The position numbers were made by a program, and so were the translations under genes. Below, in pieces: positions 31,681 to 43,598 of a DNA stretch of 64,000 bases; the stretch's first letter is position 1, and every line of letters begins with the position of its first letter. The notes beneath the pieces were generated by a model. The model searched no databases. It saw only the letters and a program-made list of their open reading frames with translations, and had not been told where the DNA came from. Source of the stretch: Phaeosaccion multiseriatum (Eukaryota; Ochrophyta, other classes); assembly GCA_965112735.1 (NCBI GenBank), contig OZ218951.1, positions 2,294,001-2,358,000 of the forward strand, given 5' to 3'.

Positions 31681-32426
31681 AACTAAGACTGCGCGTGTCA
31701 GGCGGACTAAGGCACACACCCTTGCACTCACTCACTCACTCACTCACTCACTCAGCCACTCACTCACTCACTCACTCACTCAAGCACCCACCCACGCACT
31801 CACTCACGCACGCACTCACTCGCTCGCTCGCTCACCCCTCCACTCCCTCCCTCCACTCCCTCCCTCCACTCCCTCCCTCCCTCACTCACTCACCCCTCAC
31901 TCCCTCACTCCCGCACTCACCCTTGACTTCTTGCTCTTTTTGCTCTCTGTATATACCTTGACCTGTCCCTGAAAGGTCTGGAAGATGATGCTGCTGTTGG
32001 GCTTGCGCGTGCCCCCCAAGTGCAAGTGGAGCGTGTTGAGAAGCCATGCCAAGAAGTCTGCGCACTCGGCCTGCGTGCCTACCTTGAAGCGTTTCTTGCT
32101 GTTGATTGTTGATTATTGGGGTATGTGGTGAGTGAGTGTTGTGTGGTTGTTGTTGTTGTTGTGTGTGTGTGTGTTTGTGGTAGTGAGGAGTGGTAAGTGT
32201 TGATTTAGTATTCAGAGGGTTGATGGGTGGCGTTTTGATTGTTGGTGGATTGTTTTGGTTGTGGGGAGGGAGGGAAGACAGGCATATGGGAGGAGAGGAA
32301 GGAGGGGCAGGACAGAGAGAGGCAAGAGGAAGGGTAAGAGGGACGAGAGAGAGGGAAGAAGGACAAGAGACGAGGAGAGAATCAATCAGGTCAACAAGCC
32401 CAGGTGGGCACGCACGCATGACGCAA

Positions 32427-32472
<46 letters not shown>

Positions 32473-33767
32473 GCGCACGCGCCTTGCCAAACACACTACA
32501 CAAAGACTGTACCCACACCACCCACCCATGTACCCATATACCTGGCGATGGAGATGGCCTGCAGGAGTTCGTGGGGCGAAACGGCCGACTTGAAGTTGTC
32601 CTTACTCCAAATCCTCCGCATAACCTCTCCAAAGGCGTGTACGAGGCGCGAGCTGCACGTAGGAGCATAGTTGGAAGGATCCAAAAAGAAGTCTCGGAGG
32701 GGGGGCACATGGGCAAGAGAGTGCATTACCACGTTAACGTAGTCCGTTGATTTGAGGTTGTTGAGGCCCACAAAGCCCGGCAGGTAGGCCACTCCGTACT
32801 GATTGAGGGGGGGGGGGGGAGGGGAGGGGAGGGGAGGGGAGGGAGGGAGGGAGGGAAGAGGGGCTTAGTGAGGGAATGAGTGAGGGAATGAGTGAGGAAG
32901 GGGAGGAGCGGTGACTGGAGAGGGACTGAGTGAGTGAAATGAGAGTCAACTCAGCCCATGAGTGCAGCACGTGCGTGAGGGGGGGGGGCGAGCGAGCGAG
33001 TTGATTGCGCGCGTGCGTAGAACCAACCCACTCACCTGGTCCCGAGCGAGGGTGGTGTTGTGATCTAATTTGGCAATCTCCTGGGGTCTAAACTTTGGGT
33101 CCAGTGCGAGTTGAATGTCCTGAGGGTACCCCACGTAAGAGTTGAGTGATAACGCGAGGGGGGAAGGAGGGAGGAGGGGAGGTGTTACGAAGCTTCGACC
33201 CACGGAATATAATGGACAGGACAGGACAGCACAGCCAGCGCAAGGAAAGAGCCGTTGAGTGAGAGAACCTCGTCCATTATCCCCATGAGCGTATATTCCC
33301 TTTCTTCCTCCTCTCTCCGTCCTCCTCCTCCTCCTCCTCCTCCTCCTCCTCCTCCTCCTCTCTCTCTCCATCCTCCTGCTCCCCCCTAATCCCCCTCTCC
33401 TCTCTCTGTGTATATCCCCTCCCCCCCCTCCTTTCTCTCTCTCTCTCTCTCTTTCTGCCCTCCCCCCTCCTCTCCTCACCTCCAGGGCGGAGTCCACAAC
33501 CTCATAAGAGTCTGGTAGGCAGTAAATCTTGCAGTTGCCGAGGTTGATGAACACATGGTGACCATGCTGCACGCTGTGTGTGTACGCGTGGGTCTGCCTT
33601 CCTCGGCCCTTACCACACCAACCCATCCACCACAGGGAGAAGGTGAGCGAGGCAGTAACAGGGAGAAGGTGAGTTACGGCGAAAGACGCAGACGTAGTAG
33701 TAGAGTGGATAAGCAGGGAGGGAGGGAGAGAGGAAAGAAGGAAGGAAGGGAGGGAGGGAGGGCAGGC

Positions 33768-33816
<49 letters not shown>

Positions 33817-34759
33817 GGCAGACAGGCCGGCAGACAAGCAGACAGGCCGGCAGATAGGCAAAGGAGTGCTGCAGGGATACGGAAGCAAGCAGCAACTGCT
33901 TCATTCACATCACGCGGACAAGCGGCCAGGCAAGCCGCTTATTGCCAATGAAGCTGGTGGCGAGACGGGGGAGGCGCTCCTCCGTACTTACTTGGAAGAA
34001 CTTGCCACAGACCAAGCAGCAGTACACGTTTTGGTTGCTCAGCGATACACTGCGGCAGGAGGCCGTGTACAAGATGGGGTAGAGGGATGAAGATTTGCAG
34101 CAGCAGCAGCAGCGGCGGCGGCGGCACTGTGAGATGCTTTTGACGGTGAGGGACGCCCGATGGGGAACAAGTCCAAAGGATCCAGTGGAACAACTACTGC
34201 AGGTATAGGAGCTGCGCAGAGATCACCACCACGCCAGTAGGCAAGCAAGGTTGGGATACGCATACTTTGCAGGCCTCTAGTCTTACCTGCAGAGTTTCTC
34301 GAAGTCAAAGTCGAGCAAATGCCGATTGATCGTGTCCAGGTACGGACACTTCTTTCTCACCCCTCCTCCTCCTCCTCCTCCTCCTCCTCCTCCTCCTCCT
34401 CCTCCTCCTCCTCTACCTACTGCTCCTGCTTCTGCTCCTGATCCTACTCCTGCTCCTGATGCCGACTTCCCTGCGGTCGGCTCTTCCTTCTCTTTCTTCA
34501 CCTTCGGTCCTCCGTCCCCGTTGGCAGGTCCTAATCCTGCTGCCTCTGCTGCTGCTGCTGCTGCTTGTGCCGCAGCCTGCGCCGCATCTCCTGCTTCGGA
34601 CTTGCCCACCTCAGAGAAGTCTCTCTTAACCATCGCTGCGCGAACGTACCCCACACAACGCTCCCTCGCCCTTCTCTCTCTGATAAAATCCAAATCCACG
34701 ATGGGATCGAGTGTGAGCGCGTGCGCGATGAACAACCACCCTCTCTGATATTTACAGGC
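28419..34759 (-). CDS. USP39: SAD1/USP39 homologue, spliceosomal ubiquitin-protease-like protein (5' end unresolved)
   Basis: A tri-snRNP factor of the USP fold that lacks protease activity. Exons: about 34759-34287, 34049-33992, 33608-33480, 33119-33036, 32798-32542, 32098-31957, 31357-31004, 30700-30574, 30161-30085, 29900-29802, 29068-28932, 28515-28419; phases close throughout. The ZnF-UBP reads CPYLDTINRHLLDFDFEKLC, then NVYCCLVCGKFFQGRG, THSVQHGHHVFINL and YCLPDSYEV. The USP core reads YLPGFVGLNNLKSTDYVN, WSKDNFKSAVSPHELLQA, ADFLAWLLNTLHLHLGGT, LDIPPTPLFKD, FHLHRFTRNNFYVEKNPTIV and YEIQDLHVQETMPQM. The Cys box has Asp in place of the nucleophile (NLKSTDY), matching USP39. Two small exons (30161-30085 and 29900-29802) insert a SAP-like helical segment. 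The first exon seen is Gly/Ala-rich and opens at a candidate AAG acceptor. An initiating exon should lie between 34760 and 35300 but I could not fix it. Confidence 0.9.
28522..28567 (+). repeat. Two copies of the dispersed CAGTTGGTGATAC motif
   Basis: Copies at 28522-28534 and 28555-28567 lie in the last intron of the USP39 homologue. The second is followed by AGCAGCAGTAGCAGCAG. Other copies are at 6024, 39144, 47591 and 61660, with a diverged one on the minus strand at 53238-53257. Confidence 0.75.
29073..29270. repeat. (GGGA)n tract, transcript-strand (TCCC)n, near a USP39 acceptor
   Basis: A GGGA/GGAA microsatellite of about 190 bp lies just upstream, in transcript sense, of the exon starting at 29068. 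The same intron begins at 29801 with the complementary purine version (transcript GTGAGGGAGTAAGGAGGGAG...), produced by forward CCCT repeats at about 29470-29800. Confidence 0.9.
31621..31683. repeat. (AAC)n microsatellite in a USP39 intron
   Basis: About 20 perfect AAC triplets in the intron between exons 32098-31957 and 31357-31004. Other simple repeats in this gene are (GCAC)n at about 32425-32475, (GGA)n-type at about 33320-33360 and (CAGA)n at about 33768-33827. All are intronic. Confidence 0.95.
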
Positions 34760-35445
34760 CTTCGAGGAGGAGAGGAGGAGATCACCGGGTCCCGCCTATC
34801 TATATACTGCACTGGCCTACTGTGCTGCTACATACAAAGATACGTAGACTTCTTTGAAGGTAAGTGTTGGACAGAGGGGAGGGGAAGGGAGAGGGAGGAA
34901 GGGGGGGTTGTCGTCCGCCTGCTTCTCGTTCCGCTGCCCTGTAGGGGCCAGATTCTTTCTCCTTTGCTCCGATCTATCTCGTAATATACGTGTCTCCCAC
35001 TGTGCTCCCCTCCCTTCTTCTCCCTTCCTTCTTCTCTTCTCAACAGGCTTGAGACGGGCATGGCAACAGCGCCCCGCTGGCGCCCCTTTCCGCCCCACTT
35101 GGCGTAGACAGGCGCAATTCAAGGAGGAGGAGAGAGGATCTGCATCTGATTTTCGGCGCTGTAGAGGAGGCCCTTGATATCACGCCCCTCTGCTTGCTTT
35201 TGGCCCTCACAGAAGACACCTGCAGCTTCGCGGCAGGGCTGGCTCTGTGGCCGCTAACTGAGGGTGTACGGGTCACTTGGAAGACTTCTTCAGTGTGTGG
35301 CTCTCTCGTAGGCATTGATTGAAAAGCACCTCTACCGGAGCAAGTACCAGCAGAAGCACCTGGCAGAAGCAGCAGCGTAAGAAAGAAGGGAACAACATCA
35401 AGAAAAGAGGCAGCAAGTAAAGAAGGAAGAGGAGAGGAAGAGAGG

Positions 35446-35482
<37 letters not shown>

Positions 35483-35544
35483 CACAACACCGCGCGTCTC
35501 ACACCAGCACCGCACCTCGTCGCATCTCATCACACATATCCATC
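34760..35544. other. 5' region between the USP39 homologue (-) and AP3D (+)
   Basis: A head-to-head spacer of about 785 bp. It should contain the AP3D promoter and 5' untranslated region, and probably the missing first exon and promoter of the USP39 homologue. A (GA)n tract sits at 35450-35482, some 60 bp before the AP3D start. A minus-strand Met at 35315 opens 91 codons (MPTREPHTEEVF...), but no donor joins it convincingly to the next exon. Confidence 0.45.
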
Positions 35545-37620
35545 ATGTTTGAGAAGACGCTGCAAGACCTGGTCAAAGGCATCCGGGCCCACAAGGCGGA
35601 CCCCTCGCGCTTCATCTCCACCTCCATTGCGGAGATTAAGGAAGAGTTGAGGAGCCAGGACCCCTTTGTCAAATCGCAGGCCCTAAGGAAGCTCACCTAC
35701 CTGCATATGATTGGCTATGACATGAGTTGGGCGGCGTTCAGCGCGGTGGAGGTGTTGACTTCCTCTCGGTTTGCACACAAGAGGATTGGATACCTGGCAG
35801 CCAACCAGGTGAGGGGGGTGGTGGTACAGGGAGGGAGGGAGGGAGGGGGGGGGGGGCACTGCCGTCTTTGTATGTATGAGAACAAAGGGGAGAGAGGGAG
35901 TAGACGTGTGGACGGGTCCAGGGGAAGGAGACGGGAGAGAAGAGAGAGAGAGAGAGGGAGAGACAGAGACAGACAGACAGACAGGCAGATAGACACAGAG
36001 AGATGGACAAACAGGGCTCCCTCTACCCTCCCTCCCTCTCCCTCTCCCCCTCCTTATCTCTCCCCCGTCCCCCCTTCCCACCCACCCCCCTCAGGCTTTT
36101 ACCGACTCCACCGAAGTAGTACTCCTGTGTACTAACCACATCAAAAAAGAGTTCCACTCTTCCTCTCAGTACGACGTCGGCCTGGCCATCAACTGCCTCG
36201 CCAACATTGCCACTCCGGACCTCGCTAGAGACCTGCTGGGGGACCTGTCCGCCCTTCTGAGTCATCAGCACCCGTACGTCAGGAAGAAGGCCATTCTCGC
36301 GCTGTACAAGCTCTTTATCAAGTATCCGAAGGTCAGGAAGAAGAGGGGATGGCAGTGGATGGCAGTGGAGGGGGTGGAGGGGGGGGGGGGTGGGAGTGGG
36401 GATGAGGGTAGTGGAGGTGGGTTGGTTGGGGGTTAGAGTAAAAGGACATAGAGGGGAAGCGTCCGCTCACTCACTCACTCACTCACCCTCCTTCTCCCTC
36501 CAATACCATCCACTGCCATCCCCCCTTCCCCCTTTAGGGCCTCCGTTTGACATTTGACAAGATCAAGGAGCGGCTGGACGACGACGACGTGAGCGTGGTG
36601 AGCTGTGCCGTGAACGTCATTTGTGAGTTGGCGGATAAGAACCCGAACAACTACCTCGCCATGGCGCCCAAGTTCTTCCGTCTACTCACCACCTCGAGCA
36701 ACAACTGGATGCTCATCAAGGTACTGTTGGGTGCTTGGCCCCCACTCACTCACTCACTCACTCACTCACTCACTCACCCACCCACTAACTCACTCACTCA
36801 CTCACTCGCTCAACTCCCTCACCCACTTGGTTACTCACTCCCTTTCTCACGCTCTCAGTTTCCCACTTACTATTCTCTCCCTCCCTCCGCCCCATCTCTC
36901 ACCCACTCACTCCCTCCCTCCCTCCCTCCCTCAGGTGGTGAAGCTCCTGGGGAGTCTGGTGGCCGAGGAGCCCCGACTGGCCCGCAAGTTGCTCGAGCCG
37001 CTGGCCACCATCATCCAAAACACAGGGGCTAAGTCCCTGCTGTACGAATGTATTCACACCATCACACTCGCACTGCCCTTCACCAGAAAGGTGCGCAATC
37101 GTGTCGTCATCGCGGGCGCAGTAACACCGTTCACCCCACCTGTGTCTGTCTGTCTGTGTGTCTGTCTGTGTGTCTGTCTGTGTGTCTGTCTGTGTGTCTG
37201 TCTGTGTGTCAGTCAGTCAGTCTGTCTGTCTGTCCGTCTATCTGTCTGTCAGTCAGTCAGTCTGTCTGTCCGTCTGTCCGTCTGTCTGTCAGTCTGTCTG
37301 TCTGTCTGTGTTGTCTGCCTGTCTGCCTGTCTGTCTGTCTGTCAGTCAGTCCGTCTGTCCGTCTGTCTGTCTGTCTGTCAGTCTGTCTGTCTGTCTGTCT
37401 GTGTTGTCTGCCTGTCGTGCCTGTCTCCCCCCTCTCCATACTCCATTCCACTCTGATCCCTTACTTGTCCCCCCCCCTCTCTCTCCCCCTCTCGGCTGCC
37501 CTCCCCTCCCCTCCCCCTCAGTCGGACGGAACTGAGAGCCGTGCCGTGCCTGCCGTTGTGAAGCTCTGCAGCGGGCACCTCAGGGACTTCGTAGAGGACC
37601 CGGACCAGGCAAGTGTGTGT

Positions 37621-37668
<48 letters not shown>

Positions 37669-38535
37669 ATGTGTGTGTGTGCGTGGGTGTGTGTGGAGGT
37701 GGGTGGGAGGGTGGGTGGATGTGTACATGTATGAGTGCGTGTGTGTGCGTGCGTGCGAGTGTGTTTGCGTACATCCTTCCATGTACCTTACGCTCTCCTT
37801 TGCAGTGTTTCCTATCGCACTTACAAACACATTCGCCTCCCTCCCTGGCCCTCTCCCCACATCATGCCCACTCACTGACATACTCAATCCATCACTGACA
37901 TAACCAACTCAACAGAACTTAAAGTACCTCGGGCTGGTGGGCTTTGTCAACCTCATGCTCAGTCACCCCCGAGCGGTCGCAGAGCACAGGGAGATGATCC
38001 TGGCGTGTCTGAATGACGATGACATCACCATCAGGACAAGGGCGCTCGAGCTGCTCACGGGGATGGTGACCAAGAGGTAAGTGAGTGAGTGAGTGAGTAA
38101 GGGAGGGAGGGGGTGAGGGAGAGTATGTGGGTGAGTGAGTGAGTGAGTGAGTGAATGAGTATGTGGGTGGGTGAGTGATTGAGTGAGTGAGTGATTGAGT
38201 GAGTGAGTGAGTAAGGGAGGGAGGGGGTGAGGGAGAGTATGTGGGTGGGTGAGTGAGTGAGTGAGTGAGTATGTGGGTGCGTGAGTGAGTGAGTGAGTGA
38301 TTGAGTGAGTGAGTAAGGGAGGGAGGGGGTGAGGGAGAGTATGTGGGTGAGTGAGTGAGTGAGTGAGTGAGTGCGAGTGCGTATGTGAGTGAGTGAGGGG
38401 AGTGAGGGGCTTCTGTGCCACAAGACGAGTATTCGTGGAAAGCAGAGCGAGTGGTAAGGGCAGCTGCACCTGCTCTCTAATGCCCACCATTCCCCACTCG
38501 TACGGTCCTTTCACACACACACACACCCCACGCAC

Positions 38536-38590
<55 letters not shown>

Positions 38591-39889
38591 GGTCTCTGGA
38601 AGACCTTGTGCACCGCCTGCTCAAGTGCGTGTCCTGTGCGGAGGGCGAGTATCACGATGAGCTCGTGGGGAAGATTGTGTACATGTGCAGCAGGGACAAG
38701 TACGCCTTCCTCACAGACTTCCACTGGTACATGGGTGAGTGAGTAGAGTAGGAAGTCAGTGGGTGGGTGAGTGAGTGAGTGAGTGAGTGTAAGCGAGAGA
38801 AGAGTTTGCCTTCCTCACAGACTTCCACGGTTGGGTGGGTGAGTGAGTGTGTGTCCTTTTCGACTTCCATTACGTACCTGGGTGAGTGAGTGTGTGTGTG
38901 AGTACGCCTTCCTTTCCTACTTCCCAACACCCTCCCTCCCCCCCTCCCTCCCTCCCCTCCTTTCTTATCCCTCCAGGCGTGCTGGTGGACCTGAGCCGCG
39001 TGCCGGGATGCAAGAAGGGCGCCCTCATTGGTGACCAGCTTATCGACGTGTGCATCCGAGTAGAGTCTGTACGGCAGCGTATGGTGCAGCACATGATCAC
39101 GACGCTTCGGAGTCCCCCCGAGAGCGTGCAGCAGAGCGCACAGCAGTTGGTGATACAGCAGCAAGGGGGCGGCATGGAGGAGGTGGTGGTGGCGGCGGCT
39201 TGGATCGTCGGGGAGTACAGTCCATGTGAGTGAGAGTTGGAATTTGGCGCGCGCGTGTGTTGTGTGTGTGGGGGGGGTGGGGAGGAGGGTGTGTGTGTGC
39301 CTGTGTGGTGTGTGTGTCCGTGTGTGATTGTGTGTGCATGTGTGGGCGTGTATATGCCTGTGTGTCCGTGTGTGTATGTGTGTGGGGCCCTGCGTTTGTG
39401 ATGACGTAGGCTAGTATTGGGGAGGTGGTTTCAAAACTCTTTTTTACGTTTGCGCCTTTTCTTTGGCTGTGTTTCACTCCAGTTGGGTGCCTCTTTCCTC
39501 CTTCTCTCGATGAGGAAGCTCCCTCTCCAAGTCATTTCAGTCTCACGAACCCCTTCTTCTCGTCGCTCTCGCACGTCTCTGCTTTTTTTGCCCTTTCTTT
39601 CCCACCAGGCATTGCCAAAATAGCCAAGAAAGAGAGCGATGCGAGCAGAGGCGGAGGAGAAGGAGGAGGAGGGGAGGGCGTGAGTGGGGTGGGGCTTTGG
39701 TATGACATGGTGGACGTCATGACGCACCCACGAGTCACGCTCATGTCTGTGCGCGGCCAAAGCGTGCTCTTGCACAATGCCTTTAAGGTGTTTGCGTCTG
39801 CCTGCAGCGATTGCCCTGAGGTAAGTGAGGAGGGTGGAGAGAGGAGTGAGAAGGGAGTGTGTAAGAGAGAGGGGGGTGAGAAAAGAGTG

Positions 39890-39923
<34 letters not shown>

Positions 39924-42423
39924 CAGGATTCTCTCCAATGGGTACATAAGATACTCAACCCTTTGTGTCGTTTCGCCCGCCTGGTGCGAGAAAGCAAACC
40001 TCGCATGTGTGTAAAAGTGATGGGGAAAAGCGCATTCAATTGATTCTGTCTTTAGTCAAATCACGCATTGCTACTTTTTGGTCCACTTCTCTTTTGTTCT
40101 TCTCACCCGCCTCATGTGGTGACTTGTGTGCGTGTGTGTCCTTTGTGTGCTGGGGCGGTATGTTGGTCTGTGTGCTCCCTCGGCATGTAATCATGGTCCA
40201 CATGTGCTCGTCATTGACTCACAGGACGCGCAACTGGAGCGGATAGTGACGCTGCTGCGCTCGCGTCTCGTCATCTTTTGCCACAGCCTGCACGTGGAGG
40301 TGCAGGAGAGGGCGTCGAGTTGCATGAAGCTGTTGGAGGCCCTGTCCGTCTTACGGCCTGTGGCAAGCACTGCGAATGAGACGCCTCCCTCGCTAATAGA
40401 AGGTGGTGGAGGAGGAGACGGGGGTGATGGTGAGGGGAAAGGGAGCAAGGTAGTGGGAAGCAATGGAGGAGGCAACGCTGAAAGAGGAGGAGGGGGCAGG
40501 GTGGAGGGCAAGCAACCGCGGCCAGCGGTGGATCTGCTGGGGGTGATGGATGGAGACGGTCACAACAAAGGCCAGGGTCAGAACGACGACGCCTTTTCCG
40601 GCCTGTTGCTTGGGGGAGTGGGTATGGGAACAGCAGCAGCAGCAGGTGGAGGTATTCTGCTGCCAACTGTTGGCGCTGACATGCTGAGTCCCGTCGCGGC
40701 TGCGAGAGCCAGCGCCGCCCAGCTCCAAGTTTTGCGAGCTGAAGCTCTGAGACCTGTGAACCCAAAGGCGCAGGGGAAAGTTCCCGTCCCGGAGGGGTGT
40801 GATTTGGGCACTGTGCTCAATGCTTCTGCCCTTGACGCGTTTATGAAGGAGGTGGAGGAGGAGCAGAGCGAGACTGTTGTGGAGATGGGCCACGTTAGCT
40901 TCACGGAGAGAGGAACGAATCAGCAGCACAGGGAGTACCAGCAAGGGGGTGGTGGTTATGGTGATGATGGTGATGACGATGACGATGATGATGATAGTGG
41001 CACGGATATGTCGGATGATTACGGAGGGGAAGACACTACCACCAGCAGCCGCCGCAGCCGGAGGAGAAAGGGCAGTCGTCGTAGTGGTAAGACGCACCGG
41101 AACGGAGGAGGAGGAGGAGGAGGAGGAGGAGGAGGAGGAGGAGGAGGAGGGCACTCTCGCTTGGTGGACGCTGGTGGAGTGGTGGGGAGCAGTGGAGGGG
41201 AGTACAGCGCGAGTCCTGACTATAGGCAACCCGGGGGTGGAGGACAGGGGCATGACGCCTTTTACTTGGGCAAGGGGGCGCCGAGCACGGGGGGGGGGAG
41301 GAGTCAAGTGAGCCCGGAGGATGTGGACGTGGACAGCATCCCGGTACGGAAACTCAAGAAGAGCGAGTTGGAGGAGGATGATGATGAATACGCAGGGGCA
41401 CTCGCGCGGCGGCGGAAGAAGGGCAGCGCTGGGGGTGGTGGGGGTGAGAGGCTGCTTCAATCGTCGTCCAAAGAGGATGGTGGTAAGAAGAGGAAGAAGG
41501 ACAGGAAACGGGACAAGGAAGGGAGGAGGAGGAGACGGGGCTCAGACGCGGCGGCTGAGGCGGAGTACGGGGCCAGGGTAGCCCACGACGAGCTCATGCC
41601 AGCGGGCGCCACCCTCAGCAGCGACGAGGAGGACAACGATGATGCTTACGCCGGGGCTACGGCAGCGGTGCGAGGAGGAGGAGGTAGAGGAGGGGGAGGA
41701 GGGGGAGCCAGGGGCGGTGGTCAAAATAGACATGGGGAGGAGGGCCTCGCCTCGATAGACATTACCACCCCACTAGAGGAGAATGAGGTGATACCCGAGC
41801 AGCGGCACAGAGAGGTCGCACCGTTTGTTGCAGACGACGCTCCAGGGTCCCAAGGAGGACGAGGACGAGGAGGAGGAGAGGAGGAGGAGGGGGCGGGGGG
41901 CGAGCGCAGCAGCAGCAAGAAGAAGAAGAGAAAGAAGGACAAGAAGGAGGCCAAGCCAAGGAAGGGAAAGAGATCTTCGCCGGGCAGGGGAGGAGGAGGA
42001 GGGGTGGTGGCGGTGCAGGATTTGCTCGACTTTGGCGGCATGAGTGTGAGTATGAGTCCGAAGAGCCAAGAACCGCAACCGCAACATCAGCAGCGGCGGC
42101 AGCGTGATGGTGGACCGGCTGCAGCATCGTCCGCTATGCTACCGCCACAAGCGAGTGCCATTGATTGGGGCTCTGACTTGGGTCCGATGCTGGGATCTAC
42201 CGCTCCTCCCGGTGTGGCTTCGATGATGTCAATGCTGCCCGGGCTGGAGGGAGAGAGCGGTGGGAGGAGCCAAGGGAGTAGCAACAACAAGGAGGAGGGA
42301 AAGAAGAAGAAGACGAAGAAGAAGAGCGCAGACAGGGAGAGGAGCAGCAGTAGCAGCAAGAAGAAGAGCAAGAGCAAGAGCAGCAGGCGGGAGGAGGGAG
42401 GCGGGGAGGGCAAGTTCTTTTGA
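35545..42423 (+). CDS. AP3D1: AP-3 adaptor complex delta subunit, 10 exons, 1,296 residues
   Basis: Large subunit of the AP-3 coat that sorts cargo from endosome or Golgi to lysosome or vacuole. Exons: 35545-35808, 36095-36331, 36538-36720, 36935-37090, 37522-37608, 37916-38076, 38592-38734, 38977-39225, 39609-39820, 40225-42423. The adaptin N domain (residues 1 to about 560) reads [105 protein letters not shown] and [11 protein letters not shown]. The last exon (732 residues) is a hinge and tail of Gly-, Asp- and Lys-rich low complexity with (GGA)n- and (GAT)n-coded runs, ending in a Lys/Ser-rich stretch. This is typical of AP-3 delta hinges but unusually long. Intron 5 has a GC donor. No folded ear domain is obvious. 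Confidence 0.95.
37140..37420 (+). repeat. (TCTG)n minisatellite in AP3D intron 4
   Basis: CTGT/CTGTGTGT and CAGTCAGTC variants alternate with two near-identical TGTCTGTGTTGTCTGCCTGTC blocks (about 37303 and 37393). It lies between exons ending 37090 and starting 37522, and its long Cys/Val/Ser readings are not coding. Confidence 0.95.
39144..39156 (+). repeat. Dispersed CAGTTGGTGATAC motif within an AP3D exon
   Basis: Here the motif is translated as part of [11 protein letters not shown] in AP3D exon 8, in a segment that looks inserted relative to other delta subunits. It shares 20 identical bases, CAGTTGGTGATACAGCAGCA, with the copies at 28555 and 47591. Confidence 0.75.
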
Positions 42424-42439
42424 TTGAAAAAAACTAACA

Positions 42440-42881
42440 TTCGTGTTGCTTTCGGGGAAAGAGAGGCAGGCACCAAGGGCGAGGGGGGGGGGGGGGGGGT
42501 TGATGAGTACGCGCAAGTAGCAGAGGAGGGGGGTGCCGCCTACCTACTTACCATCTGCGCATTAGCCCGGCAGCGGGTTTCCCCTGGCGTTGGCGCCTCC
42601 TTGGGAAGATTGGGTTTGTTTTGATTGGTCGACCGAGGTGAAGTACTCCTTTCTTTATACACTCCTTCAATAGGAGTACTTCACCTCGGTCGACCAATCA
42701 AAACAAACCCAATCTTCCCAAGGAGGCGCCAACGCCAGGGAAAACCCGCTGCCGGGCTAATGCGCAGATGGTAAGTAGGTAGGCGGCACCCCCCTCCTCT
42801 GCTACTTGCGCGTACTCATCAACTCCCCCCCCCCCCCCTCGCCCTTGGTGCCTGCCTCTCTTTCCCCGAAAACAACACGAA
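42440..42881. repeat. Near-perfect inverted repeat (arms about 210 bp, 21-bp loop)
   Basis: The left arm 42440-42650 and right arm 42672-42881 are reverse complements, with about three substitutions and a length difference in a G/C tract. The loop is TTCTTTATACACTCCTTCAA plus one T. It begins 17 bp after the AP3D stop codon and so probably lies in that gene's 3' untranslated region. No transposase and no clear target-site duplication are seen. Confidence 0.93.
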
Positions 42882-43026
42882 ATCCCCCGATTGGTCCCGA
42901 AAAACTATCAAAAACTCGCTCCAAATTCCAAATCCACCGGTTTGGATTTGCGCATCCACCGCAATCGAATCCCCACACGAAGGAGCGTCACCTCTGAGCC
43001 TCCTGATGGCACTTTAAGGGTGTAAT

Positions 43027-43290
43027 ATAGTCATCCCTCCTGCTCGTCACAAGCACGCTGTGCTGTGGAAGAGCGTCGAGGCGGCCAACAGTAAATCAAT
43101 TCCTCGCAGTCGCAGGGGTGGCCATTGGCGTGCACCCATTGCTTGATCTCCTCAAACCTATCATCCCTCCCTCCGTCCCACCTACCCAGGCGCATTAGCA
43201 CCTCAGGGCATGCACCCCCATCCCATGGACACATGACGCTCTCTCGGATCGCAGCCACTGCAGCACTTCCAGGCTTTGGGCTTTATTGAC
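43027..43290 (-). pseudogene. Ankyrin-repeat-like relic
   Basis: The minus-strand reading from about 43290 down to 43031 gives SLEVLQWLRSE...MCPWDGGACPEVL, then RFEEIKQWVHANGHPCDCEEL. This resembles the LEVLQWARENGCPWDE motif of stramenopile ankyrin repeats, spaced about 40 residues apart. Only two degenerate units remain, without a start, and a stop follows at 43031. I infer a relic; a terminal exon of a longer gene is the alternative. Confidence 0.4.
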
Positions 43291-43598
43291 GGCACAGAAA
43301 CAAGCCATGCTGCCCCAATCGCACAGGCCAAGAGCGTGTGGTGATGGCCAAGTGATGGCCCAGTGATGGCCCAGTTATTGAGGCACTCCACAGAACCGAT
43401 CGTTAACGCGCGCCTCCTCCTTGCCCCGCAACTGTCACAACTGCCTCGCCACCTCACCTCCAGCTCCTCCTTACCCGACCGCGGAGCCCTCGCTCCAATT
43501 CGGCCCCACAGCTTGCTTCGTCTCCAGAGAGATCCCAGAGAGGGAAGAGAGAGAGGGGAGGGAGGGGGAGAGAGACCGCGGGAGAAGTGCTCTATCAT

